Below, in pieces: positions 27,986 to 35,055 of a stretch of DNA of 64,000 nt (position 1 is its first letter; each line of letters starts with the position of its first letter). The position numbers and the translations under genes were made by a program. The stretch is from assembly GCA_023400055.1 (NCBI GenBank), contig JAEXFN010000021.1:73719-137718 (forward strand), read 5' to 3'. Origin of the DNA: Bacillota bacterium. Lineage in GTDB: Bacteria; Bacillota; UBA4882; UBA8346. The notes under the pieces were generated by a model that was not told the DNA's origin, did no database searches, and worked only from the letters and a program-made list of their open reading frames with translations.

Positions 27986-29019
27986 TGGAATGGCGGACTT
28001 TTGAATGGCATGACGGCCAGCTGACTTTCATTGATCAGACTTTGCTGCCGGGCGAGACCCGCTATATTACTACCCGGGACTACCGGGTAGTGGCCGACGC
28101 CATAAAACGGCTCAAAGTCAGGGGAGCTCCGGCGATCGGCATCGCCGCCGCTTACGGGGTGGTGTTGGGAGCCAAAGAGTTTGAGAGCGCCGCTGATTGC
28201 GACGCCGAGGTCCGGCGGATCATCGCTGAGCTGGCGGCCACCCGGCCAACCGCCGTCAATCTGTTTTGGGCGTTACGGCGCCAGCAGGAAGTATTGGACC
28301 GCCTCAAGGGGCAAAAGCCGCCGGCGTTAATTGCCGCATTGGAAACGGAAGCCTGCCGGATCGCAGCCGAGGATGAGCAGGTTTGCCGGGCCATTGGGGA
28401 GCATGGAGCGACTTTGTTTGGCAATGGGATTACCGTGCTGACGCATTGCAATGCCGGCGCCTTGGCGACCGCCGCCTACGGAACGGCCCTATCCGCCATC
28501 CGTCTGGCTCACCGACAAGGAAAACAAATCAGCGTTTTTGCCGACGAAACCCGCCCGTTGCTGCAAGGGGCGCGTCTGACCGTCTGGGAACTGATGCAGG
28601 AAGGGATCCCAGTGACTTTGATCACCGATAACATGGCTGCCGCGGTCATGAGCTTGGGAAAAGTTCAGGCCGTAATCGTCGGCGCTGACCGGATCACTGC
28701 CAATGGCGATGTCGCCAACAAGATCGGCACCTATGGTTTGGCCATTCTGGCCAAGGAACACGGTATACCGTTTTACGTGGCGGCGCCGCTTTCAACGATT
28801 GATCTGGAGCTGGCTTCGGGAATGGATATTCCGATTGAAGAGCGGGCGGCCGCCGAGGTCACTTCATTTGGCGGCATTCCGGTGGCGCCGGAAGGGGTCG
28901 CGGTCTTTAATCCGGCCTTTGATGTCACGCCGGCCAAATATGTAACGGCGATCATCACTGAAAAGGGGATTGCCACCGGCGACTGGGAACGGACCTTCCG
29001 CGGCTGGATTACGGCATAA
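27985..29019 (+). CDS. mtnA: S-methyl-5-thioribose-1-phosphate isomerase
   Basis: A 344-residue MtnA. The hallmarks are RGAPAIGIAAAYGV, LTHCNAGALATAAYGTALSA with the catalytic Cys, DETRPLLQGARLTVWEL and IVGADRITANGDVANKIGTY with the catalytic Asp. It converts methylthioribose-1-phosphate to methylthioribulose-1-phosphate. GGGGAGG at 27971-27977 lies 7 nt before the ATG at 27985. Together with mtnP this gives the first two steps of the anaerobic/aerobic methionine salvage or the DHAP-shunt; later enzymes are not in the window. Confidence 0.95.
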   Translation: MEWRTFEWHDGQLTFIDQTLLPGETRYITTRDYRVVADAIKRLKVRGAPAIGIAAAYGVVLGAKEFESAADCDAEVRRIIAELAATRPTAVNLFWALRRQQEVLDRLKGQKPPALIAALETEACRIAAEDEQVCRAIGEHGATLFGNGITVLTHCNAGALATAAYGTALSAIRLAHRQGKQISVFADETRPLLQGARLTVWELMQEGIPVTLITDNMAAAVMSLGKVQAVIVGADRITANGDVANKIGTYGLAILAKEHGIPFYVAAPLSTIDLELASGMDIPIEERAAAEVTSFGGIPVAPEGVAVFNPAFDVTPAKYVTAIITEKGIATGDWERTFRGWITA

Positions 29020-29030
29020 TCGCATTATGA

Positions 29031-29065
29031 ACGAAGAGACCGGATCAGCAATCCGGTCTCTTCGT
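29031..29065. terminator. Perfect 15-bp bidirectional hairpin
   Basis: ACGAAGAGACCGGAT (29031-29045) and its exact inverse complement at 29051-29065 enclose a 5-nt loop. It lies after mtnA and overlaps the stop of the convergent small zinc-ribbon gene, so it can serve both strands. Confidence 0.75.
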
Positions 29066-29185
29066 GGCTATAAATTTGCCGACTCCATAGAGCGGCAGGG
29101 AATGAAAGACTTGGAAGCAGTGAGGACAGAACCATTTTCCATCAGCGCGTAGCAGTTTCTGACGCCGACAAAGCGGGCATACCAT
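29045..29185 (-). CDS. Small zinc-ribbon protein
   Basis: A 46-residue protein MVCPLCRRQKLLRADGK..., with one CPLC and one CPHC knuckle 17 residues apart, enough for a single zinc ribbon. The ATG at 29185 is preceded by AGAGGTG at a 5-nt spacing. The frame extends to an ATG at 29263 (72 residues) without as good a site. The compact four-cysteine layout and the ribosome site make it credible; the function is unknown. Confidence 0.6.
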   Translation of the reverse strand: MVCPLCRRQKLLRADGKWFCPHCFQVFHSLPLYGVGKFIATKRPDC

Positions 29186-29377
29186 CGTATCACCTCTATC
29201 CAGAACTTTAAAGCATTTTGCCATATTCCCTAAATTAAGAGTGATATAATCATCATATGCCATCAGCGGTTCCGTCGTCCAGTTAAGAAACGATGGAAAT
29301 AATGAGAAGATTTGGTTCAGACCGGATTAAGAAATTTGAAAATAATTTCATGATTCCTGGCCCACCGGAGGGATACT

Positions 29378-29434
29378 ATGCTTATCTCGACCGAAAGGAG
29401 GGTCCGGTTTGGCCAAAAAAGAGCAAAAAAGTAA
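29378..29434 (+). CDS. Possible 18-codon leader peptide
   Basis: ATG at 29378 follows GGAGGG (29367-29372) at a 5-nt spacing and reads 18 codons (MLISTERRVRFGQKRAKK) to a TAA. The ribosome site of the next small gene lies inside it and that gene's start overlaps it in another frame. This would allow translational coupling. The peptide itself has no recognisable homologue, and the ORF could be chance. Confidence 0.3.
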   Translation: MLISTERRVRFGQKRAKK

Positions 29435-29588
29435 CAACAAACAGATGGAAACCGCTTCGGAGATATCTACCATCCATGAACACGCCGAGAGCAGTCGGCA
29501 TGGGAATATGGAGTTTGCGAGTGATCTTTCGACCGACAACTCGCAATCTGGAACGAGTAAGCGGCAACAGTCCCAGAAAAAACAATAA
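29409..29588 (+). CDS. Small hydrophilic protein resembling gamma-type acid-soluble spore protein
   Basis: A 59-residue protein starting at TTG 29409, with AAAGGAGGG at 29394-29402. The sequence is rich in Q, S, K, N and E and lacks Cys, Trp and aromatic residues apart from one Phe. The C-terminal half contains MEFASDLSTDN followed by SKRQQSQKKQ, which recalls the EFASET ... QQVRKQNQQ repeat of gamma-type SASPs, the amino-acid store of spores. A longer frame over the same region (29293-29688) is less likely. A strong hairpin follows the stop. The SASP link is a resemblance only. Confidence 0.55.
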   Translation: MAKKEQKSNNKQMETASEISTIHEHAESSRHGNMEFASDLSTDNSQSGTSKRQQSQKKQ

Positions 29589-29593
29589 TGGAT

Positions 29594-29622
29594 CGAAAGA
29601 GGCGTCCCCGACGCCTCTTTCG
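29594..29622 (+). terminator. Terminator after the small spore-like gene
   Basis: CGAAAGAGGCGTC (29594-29606) pairs perfectly with GACGCCTCTTTCG (29610-29622) around CCC. It follows the stop at 29588 by 5 nt. The T-run is short. Confidence 0.7.
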
Positions 29623-29623
29623 C

Positions 29624-29652
29624 TTGTTTACCACAAGCAGATATGCTATGAT
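29624..29652 (+). promoter_or_regulatory. Likely gltX promoter
   Basis: TTGTTT at 29624-29629 and TATGAT at 29647-29652 have a 17-bp spacer. Transcription would start near 29659, giving a leader of about 110 nt with one imperfect hairpin at 29696-29720. I see no T-box. Confidence 0.55.
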
Positions 29653-29768
29653 ATAAAGACTGAGTTTGCCAACGCAGACTCGTCATGATTATTCAAGCCG
29701 GATCAGCGAATGATGCGGCTCTTTCAGGTTAAAATCAGTCTAATGCTATGTTTGGGAGTGACCGACCG

Positions 29769-31253
29769 ATGAACCAAGACCAAACTGAAGTGCGGGTGCG
29801 TTTTGCGCCGAGTCCCACCGGGTATTTACATATCGGAGGCGCCAGAACCGCGATTTATGACTGGCTGTTGGCCCGCCGAACCGGGGGTAAATTTTTATTG
29901 CGAATCGAGGACACGGATCGCAACCGCTTTGTACCGGACTCGCTGGATGATATCCTCGCCAGCTTGCGTTGGCTGGGATTGCAGTGGGACGAGGGACCGG
30001 AGGTGGGTGGCGATTACGGGCCTTACTTCCAATCCGAGCGTTTGAATCTGTATCACCAGTATGCCCAACAGCTCGTGAATGAGGGCAAAGCCTATTACTG
30101 TTACTGCACTTCGGAACGGCTTCAGGAGTTGCGTAAAAGCCAGGAAAACGCCAAAGTCCAAGCGGGTTACGATCGCTTGTGCCGGACGTTGTCCGCTGAA
30201 GAATGCGCTGAACGGAATCAGGCCGGTTTGCGGCGGGTGATTCGCTTTAAGACCCCGCTGAACGGCAGGACAGTCGTCAATGATCTGATTCGTGGCGAGT
30301 TAGTTTTCGAGAATGAGACCCTGGAAGATCTGGTTCTAATCAAATCAGACGGATTTCCGACTTATCATTTTGCCAATGTGGTAGACGATCACTTGATGAA
30401 GATCAGCCATGTCTTGCGCGGCGATGAGTGGATTGCCAGCACGCCGGTGCATGTCTTGCTATATCAGGCGTTTGGTTGGCAGCCGCCGCAATTCGCGCAT
30501 TTGTCGATCTTTCTCTCGCCGGACGGCAAGGGAAAGTTGAGCAAGAGACATGGTGCCACCAGCGTCAAAGAGTATCGGGAACAAGGCTACCTTCCCGAGG
30601 CGCTTTTTAATTTTCTGCTGCTGTTGGGGTGGAATCCCGGCACTGAACAGGAGATCTTCGCCAAAGAGGGGGCCGCCCAAGTCTTTGGGCTTGACCGGGT
30701 GAACGCCTCGCCGGTGAAATTTTCCACGGATAAATTGAACTGGTACAATGGCATCTATATCCGTAGCCTGGATCATGAGGATTTGGCTGCGCGCTGCCTG
30801 CCGTTTTTACAGAAGGCCAATCTATTGCCCGATCCGTGTCCGCCAGAGCGTTTGGCTTATCTGGTCAGTCTCATTCCCTTGGTTCAGGAACGGATGAAGC
30901 TGTTGACCGATGCGCCGCAGCTGCTGGATATCTTTTTGCAGGAGGAAATCCCGATTCCAACGAAAGAGGTGCTGATTCCCAGGAAGATGGATCAGGAGAC
31001 GACCCTGCGGGTACTAAACCATGTTTATTCGGCCCTTCAAGGCGTTGCTGACGATTTTCAGGAAGGGGAACTTGAAGCGGCCTTGCGGGAGCTTGCCACG
31101 AAGCTGGAGATGCACGACGGCCAGATCTTTATGCCGATCCGGGTGGCGATCTCCGGTCGGACGGCCACGCCGGGCATTTTCGAGAGCCTTCATGCCTTGG
31201 GAAAAGGGCGTGTCTTGCAACGAATTCAGGCGGCGATCCAAGTACTCTCCTAG
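29769..31253 (+). CDS. gltX: Glutamate--tRNA ligase
   Basis: A 494-residue class I aminoacyl-tRNA synthetase. The HIGH motif is in APSPTGYLHIGGARTA and the KMSKS loop is GKLSKRHGA. The RIEDTDRNR segment is typical of GluRS. ATG 29769 follows GGGAG; the frame is open from an ATG at 29748 with no site. tRNA-Gln and tRNA-Glu genes follow directly. In Firmicutes lacking GlnRS, GltX charges both tRNAs and GatCAB corrects Glu-tRNA-Gln; whether this copy is non-discriminating cannot be read here. Confidence 0.96.
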   Translation: MNQDQTEVRVRFAPSPTGYLHIGGARTAIYDWLLARRTGGKFLLRIEDTDRNRFVPDSLDDILASLRWLGLQWDEGPEVGGDYGPYFQSERLNLYHQYAQQLVNEGKAYYCYCTSERLQELRKSQENAKVQAGYDRLCRTLSAEECAERNQAGLRRVIRFKTPLNGRTVVNDLIRGELVFENETLEDLVLIKSDGFPTYHFANVVDDHLMKISHVLRGDEWIASTPVHVLLYQAFGWQPPQFAHLSIFLSPDGKGKLSKRHGATSVKEYREQGYLPEALFNFLLLLGWNPGTEQEIFAKEGAAQVFGLDRVNASPVKFSTDKLNWYNGIYIRSLDHEDLAARCLPFLQKANLLPDPCPPERLAYLVSLIPLVQERMKLLTDAPQLLDIFLQEEIPIPTKEVLIPRKMDQETTLRVLNHVYSALQGVADDFQEGELEAALRELATKLEMHDGQIFMPIRVAISGRTATPGIFESLHALGKGRVLQRIQAAIQVLS

Positions 31254-31334
31254 GGGAAAGCGGCATTAAACGCCGGATTTGACCAACTGAGGTCAAAATT
31301 GCCTGGCAAAACGAAAATTGTTAGTAAATAAGTA

Positions 31335-31363
31335 TTGACTTGGACCTGCTTCGTTGGTATAAT
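31335..31363 (+). promoter_or_regulatory. tRNA promoter
   Basis: TTGACT at 31335-31340 and TATAAT at 31358-31363 with a 17-bp spacer, ending 13 bp before the mature 5' end of tRNA-Gln. Confidence 0.85.
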
Positions 31364-31376
31364 AATCTTTGCGCAC

Positions 31377-31450
31377 TGGGGGATCGTCTAGTGGTAGGAC
31401 GCCGGGTTCTGGCCCCGTCGGCGAGGGTTCGAGTCCTTCTCCCCCAGCCA
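31377..31450 (+). tRNA. tRNA-Gln (anticodon CTG)
   Basis: A 74-nt tRNA with encoded CCA. The acceptor stem is TGGGGGA/TCCCCCA with U1-A72, a hallmark of tRNA-Gln, and the anticodon loop is TTCTGGC with CTG at positions 34-36. The anticodon stem has one mismatch at its outer pair. The T-arm GGGTTCGAGTCC is normal. Confidence 0.93.
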
Positions 31451-31532
31451 TTTTATGAGAAGTTAGAAGTTTGAAGTGAGAAGTTGAAATTAATTGTTTT
31501 CACCCTTTACACTTCACTCTTATAATTTAAAT

Positions 31533-31608
31533 GGTCCTATCGTCTAGAGGCCCAGGACACCGCCCTCTCACGGCGGAGACACGGGTTCGAATCCCGTTGG
31601 GACTACCA
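31533..31608 (+). tRNA. tRNA-Glu (anticodon CTC)
   Basis: A 76-nt tRNA with encoded CCA. The D-arm region (TCGTCTAGAGGCCCAGGACA) and anticodon stem CCGCC/GGCGG match bacterial tRNA-Glu; the loop CTCTCAC gives anticodon CTC. The acceptor stem has two G-U pairs. A TATAAT at 31521-31526 ends 6 bp before the mature 5' end. Confidence 0.95.
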
Positions 31609-31618
31609 AAAGAATTGA

Positions 31619-31643
31619 TAAACCAGCTAAAGGCTGGTTTTTT
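31619..31643 (+). terminator. Rho-independent terminator of the tRNA unit
   Basis: AACCAGC (31621-31627) pairs with GCTGGTT (31633-31639) around TAAAG, followed by TTTT and TTTT after one G. Confidence 0.85.
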
Positions 31644-32345
31644 GTTTTATCCGTTAAGTTATTTTCCAGTTCCAAAGTGGGTAGGCGGAGATGGTGAAAC
31701 AATAGACTGCCAAGCGTTCATTCTGAATGATAATTTTAGTTATTCCTTCATTCATTCCAAGGCCTACTGCCGTGGCTTAAATCCATTATACAATTTGTTA
31801 TACATATATTCCCTTATGATTTTAAAATCCTTTATTTTTGGCTTTTCCGACCATTTGGATCAAAGGGTAAGCCTCCCGAATTTTCAAAACGCTTTTCCTG
31901 CGTCTTAATCCGCCATCCCCGCAGGTCGGTTCTGCTTCTCCAATCTTCGAATCAGTAGGGATGATGTTCGGGGATACTTGCCCAAGGCTTGGGACAGATT
32001 GCCCAACGTTTGGGAATGGTTTCCCAAGGTTTGGGGAAGCTTGCTCAAGTCTTGGGAAGGGTTTCTCAACCCTTGGGCATCCTTTCCCAACCTTTGGGAC
32101 AGTTTACCCAAGCCTTGGGACAGTTCGCCCAAAGGTCGGGAATGCTTGCCCAAGACGCGGGCAAGTAAGGAAAGGCGGATCCCATTCTGGGATCGTAATC
32201 AAGTCAAGAAACCCTGACGCAATGATTTTCAGAAAGACTAAATTCGAATTCGTGTTTTAATACTTTTAACCCGCAGTTTTAGAAGTTACGAAATCCAATA
32301 ATTGGTGTTATAATAGTAAAAAGTCTTATTCAAAGGAGGATAATT
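31644..32345. other. Intergenic region with array C and promoter of the hydrolase gene
   Basis: No gene is visible in 31644-31977. Array C occupies 31978-32166. A likely promoter for the following gene has TTACGA at 32286-32291 and an extended -10 TG-T-TATAAT at 32306-32314, 17-bp spacer. Confidence 0.6.
31978..32166. repeat. Tandem array C, 21-bp unit with internal palindrome, 9 copies
   Basis: Nine contiguous units of exactly 21 bp begin at 31978, 31999, 32020, 32041, 32062, 32083, 32104, 32125 and 32146. Most hold CCCAA and TTGGG arms separated by 3 bp, so each unit is a small palindrome. The intervening 8 bp vary. There is no indel across the array. The unit is different in sequence from arrays A, B and E. 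Confidence 0.93.
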
Positions 32346-33125
32346 ATGTGGAATCAATTAAGAACTGATGAGTATGAAGGGATGCTGGCTGAGACAATCA
32401 CAATGACCGGGTATAACGGCGATCCGATACACGCCTATTTTTCCCGACCGCTTGGGAAGGGGCCGTTCCCGGGGATCATATTGATTCCTCATATGCCCGG
32501 CTGGGATGAATTCTGCCGTGAGACCTCTCGTCGGTTTTCCCAGCATGGGTACCTTGCAGTCTGCCCCGATATTTATTGCCGGTTTGGCCACGGGTCTCCG
32601 ACGGAAATCGCGGAAAAGGCCCGCGCCGCGGGTGGCGTTGCCGATGACAGCGTGATGGGAGATTGTGAGGGGGCCTTGGAATACCTGCATTCCTTGCCTT
32701 ATTCCAACGGCAAAGTAGGCGTAATCGGCATGTGCTCCGGCGGGCGCCACGCATTTCTCGCTGCGTGCAAGGTCAATGGCCTGGATGCGGCCGTTGATTG
32801 CTGGGGTGGCCGCGTGGTCATGGCCAAAGAAAATTTGACCGCTGCTCAGCCTGTGGCTCCAATTGACTATACGCAGCAACTGGGTTGTCCCCTGTTGGGG
32901 CTGTTTGGAAACGATGACCAATTTCCTACGCCGGAAGAGGTAAACTTGCACGAAGCAGAGCTTAAGAAGTATGGCAAGGATTATAAATTCTTTCGCTATG
33001 ATGGCGCGGGACACGGATTCTGGTATTATCATCGCGACATGTACCGGCCGCAACAGGCGATGGATGCCTGGCAAAAGGTCTTTGAGTTCTTCGGGGAACA
33101 TCTGAGTCCACAGGAAGGTAGTTGA
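32346..33125 (+). CDS. Dienelactone hydrolase family protein
   Basis: A 259-residue alpha/beta hydrolase of the dienelactone hydrolase family. The nucleophile elbow is GMCSGGRH with Cys as nucleophile, the Asp is in FGNDDQFPT and the His in GAGHGFWYY, in the expected order. No signal peptide. AAAGGAGG lies 6 nt before the ATG. Substrates in the family vary widely. It lies 3 bp upstream of the sulfatase-maturating enzyme, so the two are probably cotranscribed. Confidence 0.88.
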   Translation: MWNQLRTDEYEGMLAETITMTGYNGDPIHAYFSRPLGKGPFPGIILIPHMPGWDEFCRETSRRFSQHGYLAVCPDIYCRFGHGSPTEIAEKARAAGGVADDSVMGDCEGALEYLHSLPYSNGKVGVIGMCSGGRHAFLAACKVNGLDAAVDCWGGRVVMAKENLTAAQPVAPIDYTQQLGCPLLGLFGNDDQFPTPEEVNLHEAELKKYGKDYKFFRYDGAGHGFWYYHRDMYRPQQAMDAWQKVFEFFGEHLSPQEGS

Positions 33126-33128
33126 GAA

Positions 33129-34415
33129 ATGCAAGGCGAAGCCCTCAAGATTGATACTACGGCTTCAGAGCCATTTGTTGTCATGGCCAAGCCAGTCGGT
33201 CCGCTTTGCAATCTGGAATGTAGTTACTGTTATTATTTAGAGACCGAGCGTTTTTATGGAAGTTCACATTCCTTCCGAATGTCGGACAGTCTGCTTGAAA
33301 TGTATGTCCGTCAGTACATCGCGGCAAGTCCGGGGCCTGTCGTGCAGTTTACCTGGCATGGCGGGGAACCGACGCTGGCCGGACTCGACTTCTACCGGCT
33401 GGCAGTGGAGCTGCAGCAGCGGTACCTCCCGGAAGGATGGAGTTGTTGGAACAATCTCCAGACCAATGGGATTCTGCTCGATGATGAGTGGTGCTCATTT
33501 TTGGCAGACGCCCACTTCGATGTGGGGCTGAGTATAGACGGTACCCAATGGTTGCATGACGGATACCGAAAAGACCGCAGCGGTGGGGACACTTATGAAC
33601 GTGCGGTCGCAGCGATCCGCCGGCTGCAGGCTCATGGGATTCAACCTGATTTGTTATGCACAGTAACATCGGCAATTGCCAAAGAACCGCTCGCCGTTTA
33701 CCGGGCGCTTAAAGACCTTCATACGGGATGGATCCAGTTCATACCGATCGTGCGGTTCACAAAGGATGGACAGACGACACCGGAGTCTGTGACCGGTGAG
33801 GAATATGGGGATTTCTTGTGTACAGTTTTCGATGAATGGATTCGTCACGATCTCGGACGGCTGGATATCCAACTGTTCGCTGAAATGGCACTGGTCTGGT
33901 CGGGGGGAACTGCCAGCTTATGCTGGATGGCCCCGACATGCGGTCGGGTGCTGATCATTGAGCATGACGGCGGGGTATATTCATGCGATCACTTTGTTAC
34001 TCCCGACCACCGTATCGGGGACATTGAGACTTCCCCCTTGAGCACGCTGGTTGACGTACCGGCGCAGCGCCGCTTCGGGAACGATAAACAAACCCGCCTG
34101 CCATCGCAATGTCGCTCTTGTTCGTGGCTGGCGATATGCAATGGGGGATGCCCCAAAGACCGGTTCGCTTTAACAGAGAATGGCGAGCACGGACTTAATC
34201 ATCTCTGCGGCGGTTTGCGGCAATTCTTTGCCCACGCCGAACAACCATTAAGGCAAGTCATGCGGCTCAGGAAACGCGGGTTAACTCCTGATGCCATAAT
34301 GGCCGAGCTGCGTGCCGAGTCGCTGGCTCGGTGGCGAGGCGTCGGACGGAACGATCCCTGTCCCTGCGGCAGCGGCCGCAAGGCGAAACATTGTTGTTGG
34401 TCCAGGCGACCGTAA
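33129..34415 (+). CDS. Anaerobic sulfatase-maturating enzyme (radical SAM, SPASM) with C-terminal SEC-C motif
   Basis: A 428-residue radical-SAM enzyme. The cluster motif CNLECSYCYYLE lies near residues 27-38, and the SPASM region holds CWMAPTCG, YSCDHFV and CRSCSWLAICNGGCPKDRF, giving two auxiliary Fe-S clusters. Such enzymes oxidise the Cys or Ser of the sulfatase C/S-x-P-x-R motif to formylglycine. The last 25 residues form a zinc-binding SEC-C motif (RNDPCPCGSGRKAKHCC) that is not part of the basic enzyme. Three Cys-type sulfatases encoded at 43179, 51641 and 62081 are candidate substrates. Start ATG 33129 follows GAAGG. Confidence 0.9.
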   Translation: MQGEALKIDTTASEPFVVMAKPVGPLCNLECSYCYYLETERFYGSSHSFRMSDSLLEMYVRQYIAASPGPVVQFTWHGGEPTLAGLDFYRLAVELQQRYLPEGWSCWNNLQTNGILLDDEWCSFLADAHFDVGLSIDGTQWLHDGYRKDRSGGDTYERAVAAIRRLQAHGIQPDLLCTVTSAIAKEPLAVYRALKDLHTGWIQFIPIVRFTKDGQTTPESVTGEEYGDFLCTVFDEWIRHDLGRLDIQLFAEMALVWSGGTASLCWMAPTCGRVLIIEHDGGVYSCDHFVTPDHRIGDIETSPLSTLVDVPAQRRFGNDKQTRLPSQCRSCSWLAICNGGCPKDRFALTENGEHGLNHLCGGLRQFFAHAEQPLRQVMRLRKRGLTPDAIMAELRAESLARWRGVGRNDPCPCGSGRKAKHCCWSRRP

Positions 34416-34588
34416 GTGATCCTGGTGGCCATACAGTTGATGGCAAAATATATCTGTCGAGGGCTCCAGACGAGATGGGAAATCTTCAAATTTGATGAGT
34501 TCGACTTCACGTAACATGTGGAAAATATGGCATCGCTGATGGTCGCTCGCCGGAGCGACGCGTCGATGGCGTATTTTTGAGAATAAGC

Positions 34589-34617
34589 TTGATTTTTATC
34601 CATAAAAAGTATATGAT
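34589..34617 (+). promoter_or_regulatory. arsR promoter
   Basis: TTGATT at 34589-34594 and TATGAT at 34612-34617 with a 17-bp spacer. The -10 box overlaps the shared motif described below. Confidence 0.65.
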
Positions 34618-34635
34618 GAAAAAGTAATATAGTAA
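34611..34635. promoter_or_regulatory. Putative ArsR operator, copy 1
   Basis: ATATGAT-N9-ATATAGTAA overlapping the -10 box of the arsR gene. The same motif with identical spacing occurs at 34996-35020 before the polyferredoxin gene. Confidence 0.5.
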
Positions 34636-34652
34636 ATAGGACAGGGATTTTA

Positions 34653-34982
34653 ATGCCGACTTCCTATGACAGCCGCCTCAATAAAGAAAGAGCGCAGATT
34701 TTCAAGATTCTGGGGCATCCATTGCGATTGGCCATTTTAGACGAGTTGAGGAATGGCGAACGCTGCGTCCAGGATTTGGAGTCCAGGCTCGGCGCTGAAC
34801 AGTCCAATATTTCCAGACATTTATCCTTGCTGAAACAGATCGGAATCATCGATTGCCGCAAAGAAGGGCTTTTTGTCTATTATTTCTTGGCGATCCCTTG
34901 CATCAGCAATTTCTTCGATTGCGTAAATCAGGTGATCCTGAAAAGAGTCGCCAATAGCCAAGCGTTATGGGCCGAAGAATAA
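34653..34982 (+). CDS. ArsR-family transcriptional regulator
   Basis: A 109-residue winged-helix repressor. The helix-turn-helix spans ILGHPLRLAILDEL to AEQSNISRHLSLLKQIGII, the classic ArsR pattern. Cysteines occur in GERCVQDL (the place of the ELCVCDL metal site), in DCRKEG and twice near the C-terminus (IPCISNFFDCV), so metal, persulfide or redox sensing is possible. It heads a group of iron-sulfur genes and shares a candidate operator with the next gene. Confidence 0.88.
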   Translation: MPTSYDSRLNKERAQIFKILGHPLRLAILDELRNGERCVQDLESRLGAEQSNISRHLSLLKQIGIIDCRKEGLFVYYFLAIPCISNFFDCVNQVILKRVANSQALWAEE

Positions 34983-34995
34983 TTTTTTTGCAAAT

Positions 34996-35020
34996 ATATG
35001 ATAATTTTCACATATAGTAA
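34996..35020. promoter_or_regulatory. Putative ArsR operator, copy 2
   Basis: ATATGAT-N9-ATATAGTAA, 36 bp before the polyferredoxin start. Confidence 0.5.
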
Positions 35021-35055
35021 TAAAGATTTGGCTTATACATAGGGAGGGATAAACG

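Noticed and set aside
29293..29688. 131-codon frame over the small spore-like gene
   Set aside because: It runs through the terminator hairpin, lacks a ribosome site and competes with a shorter frame that has a strong one.
29622..29768. T-box leader upstream of gltX
   Set aside because: The leader of about 110 nt is too short and no T-box sequence or specifier stem is seen.
31905..32153. Frame with GNLSQAL-like heptapeptides in array C
   Set aside because: The conserved parts are DNA palindromes, not codon-biased; no ribosome site.
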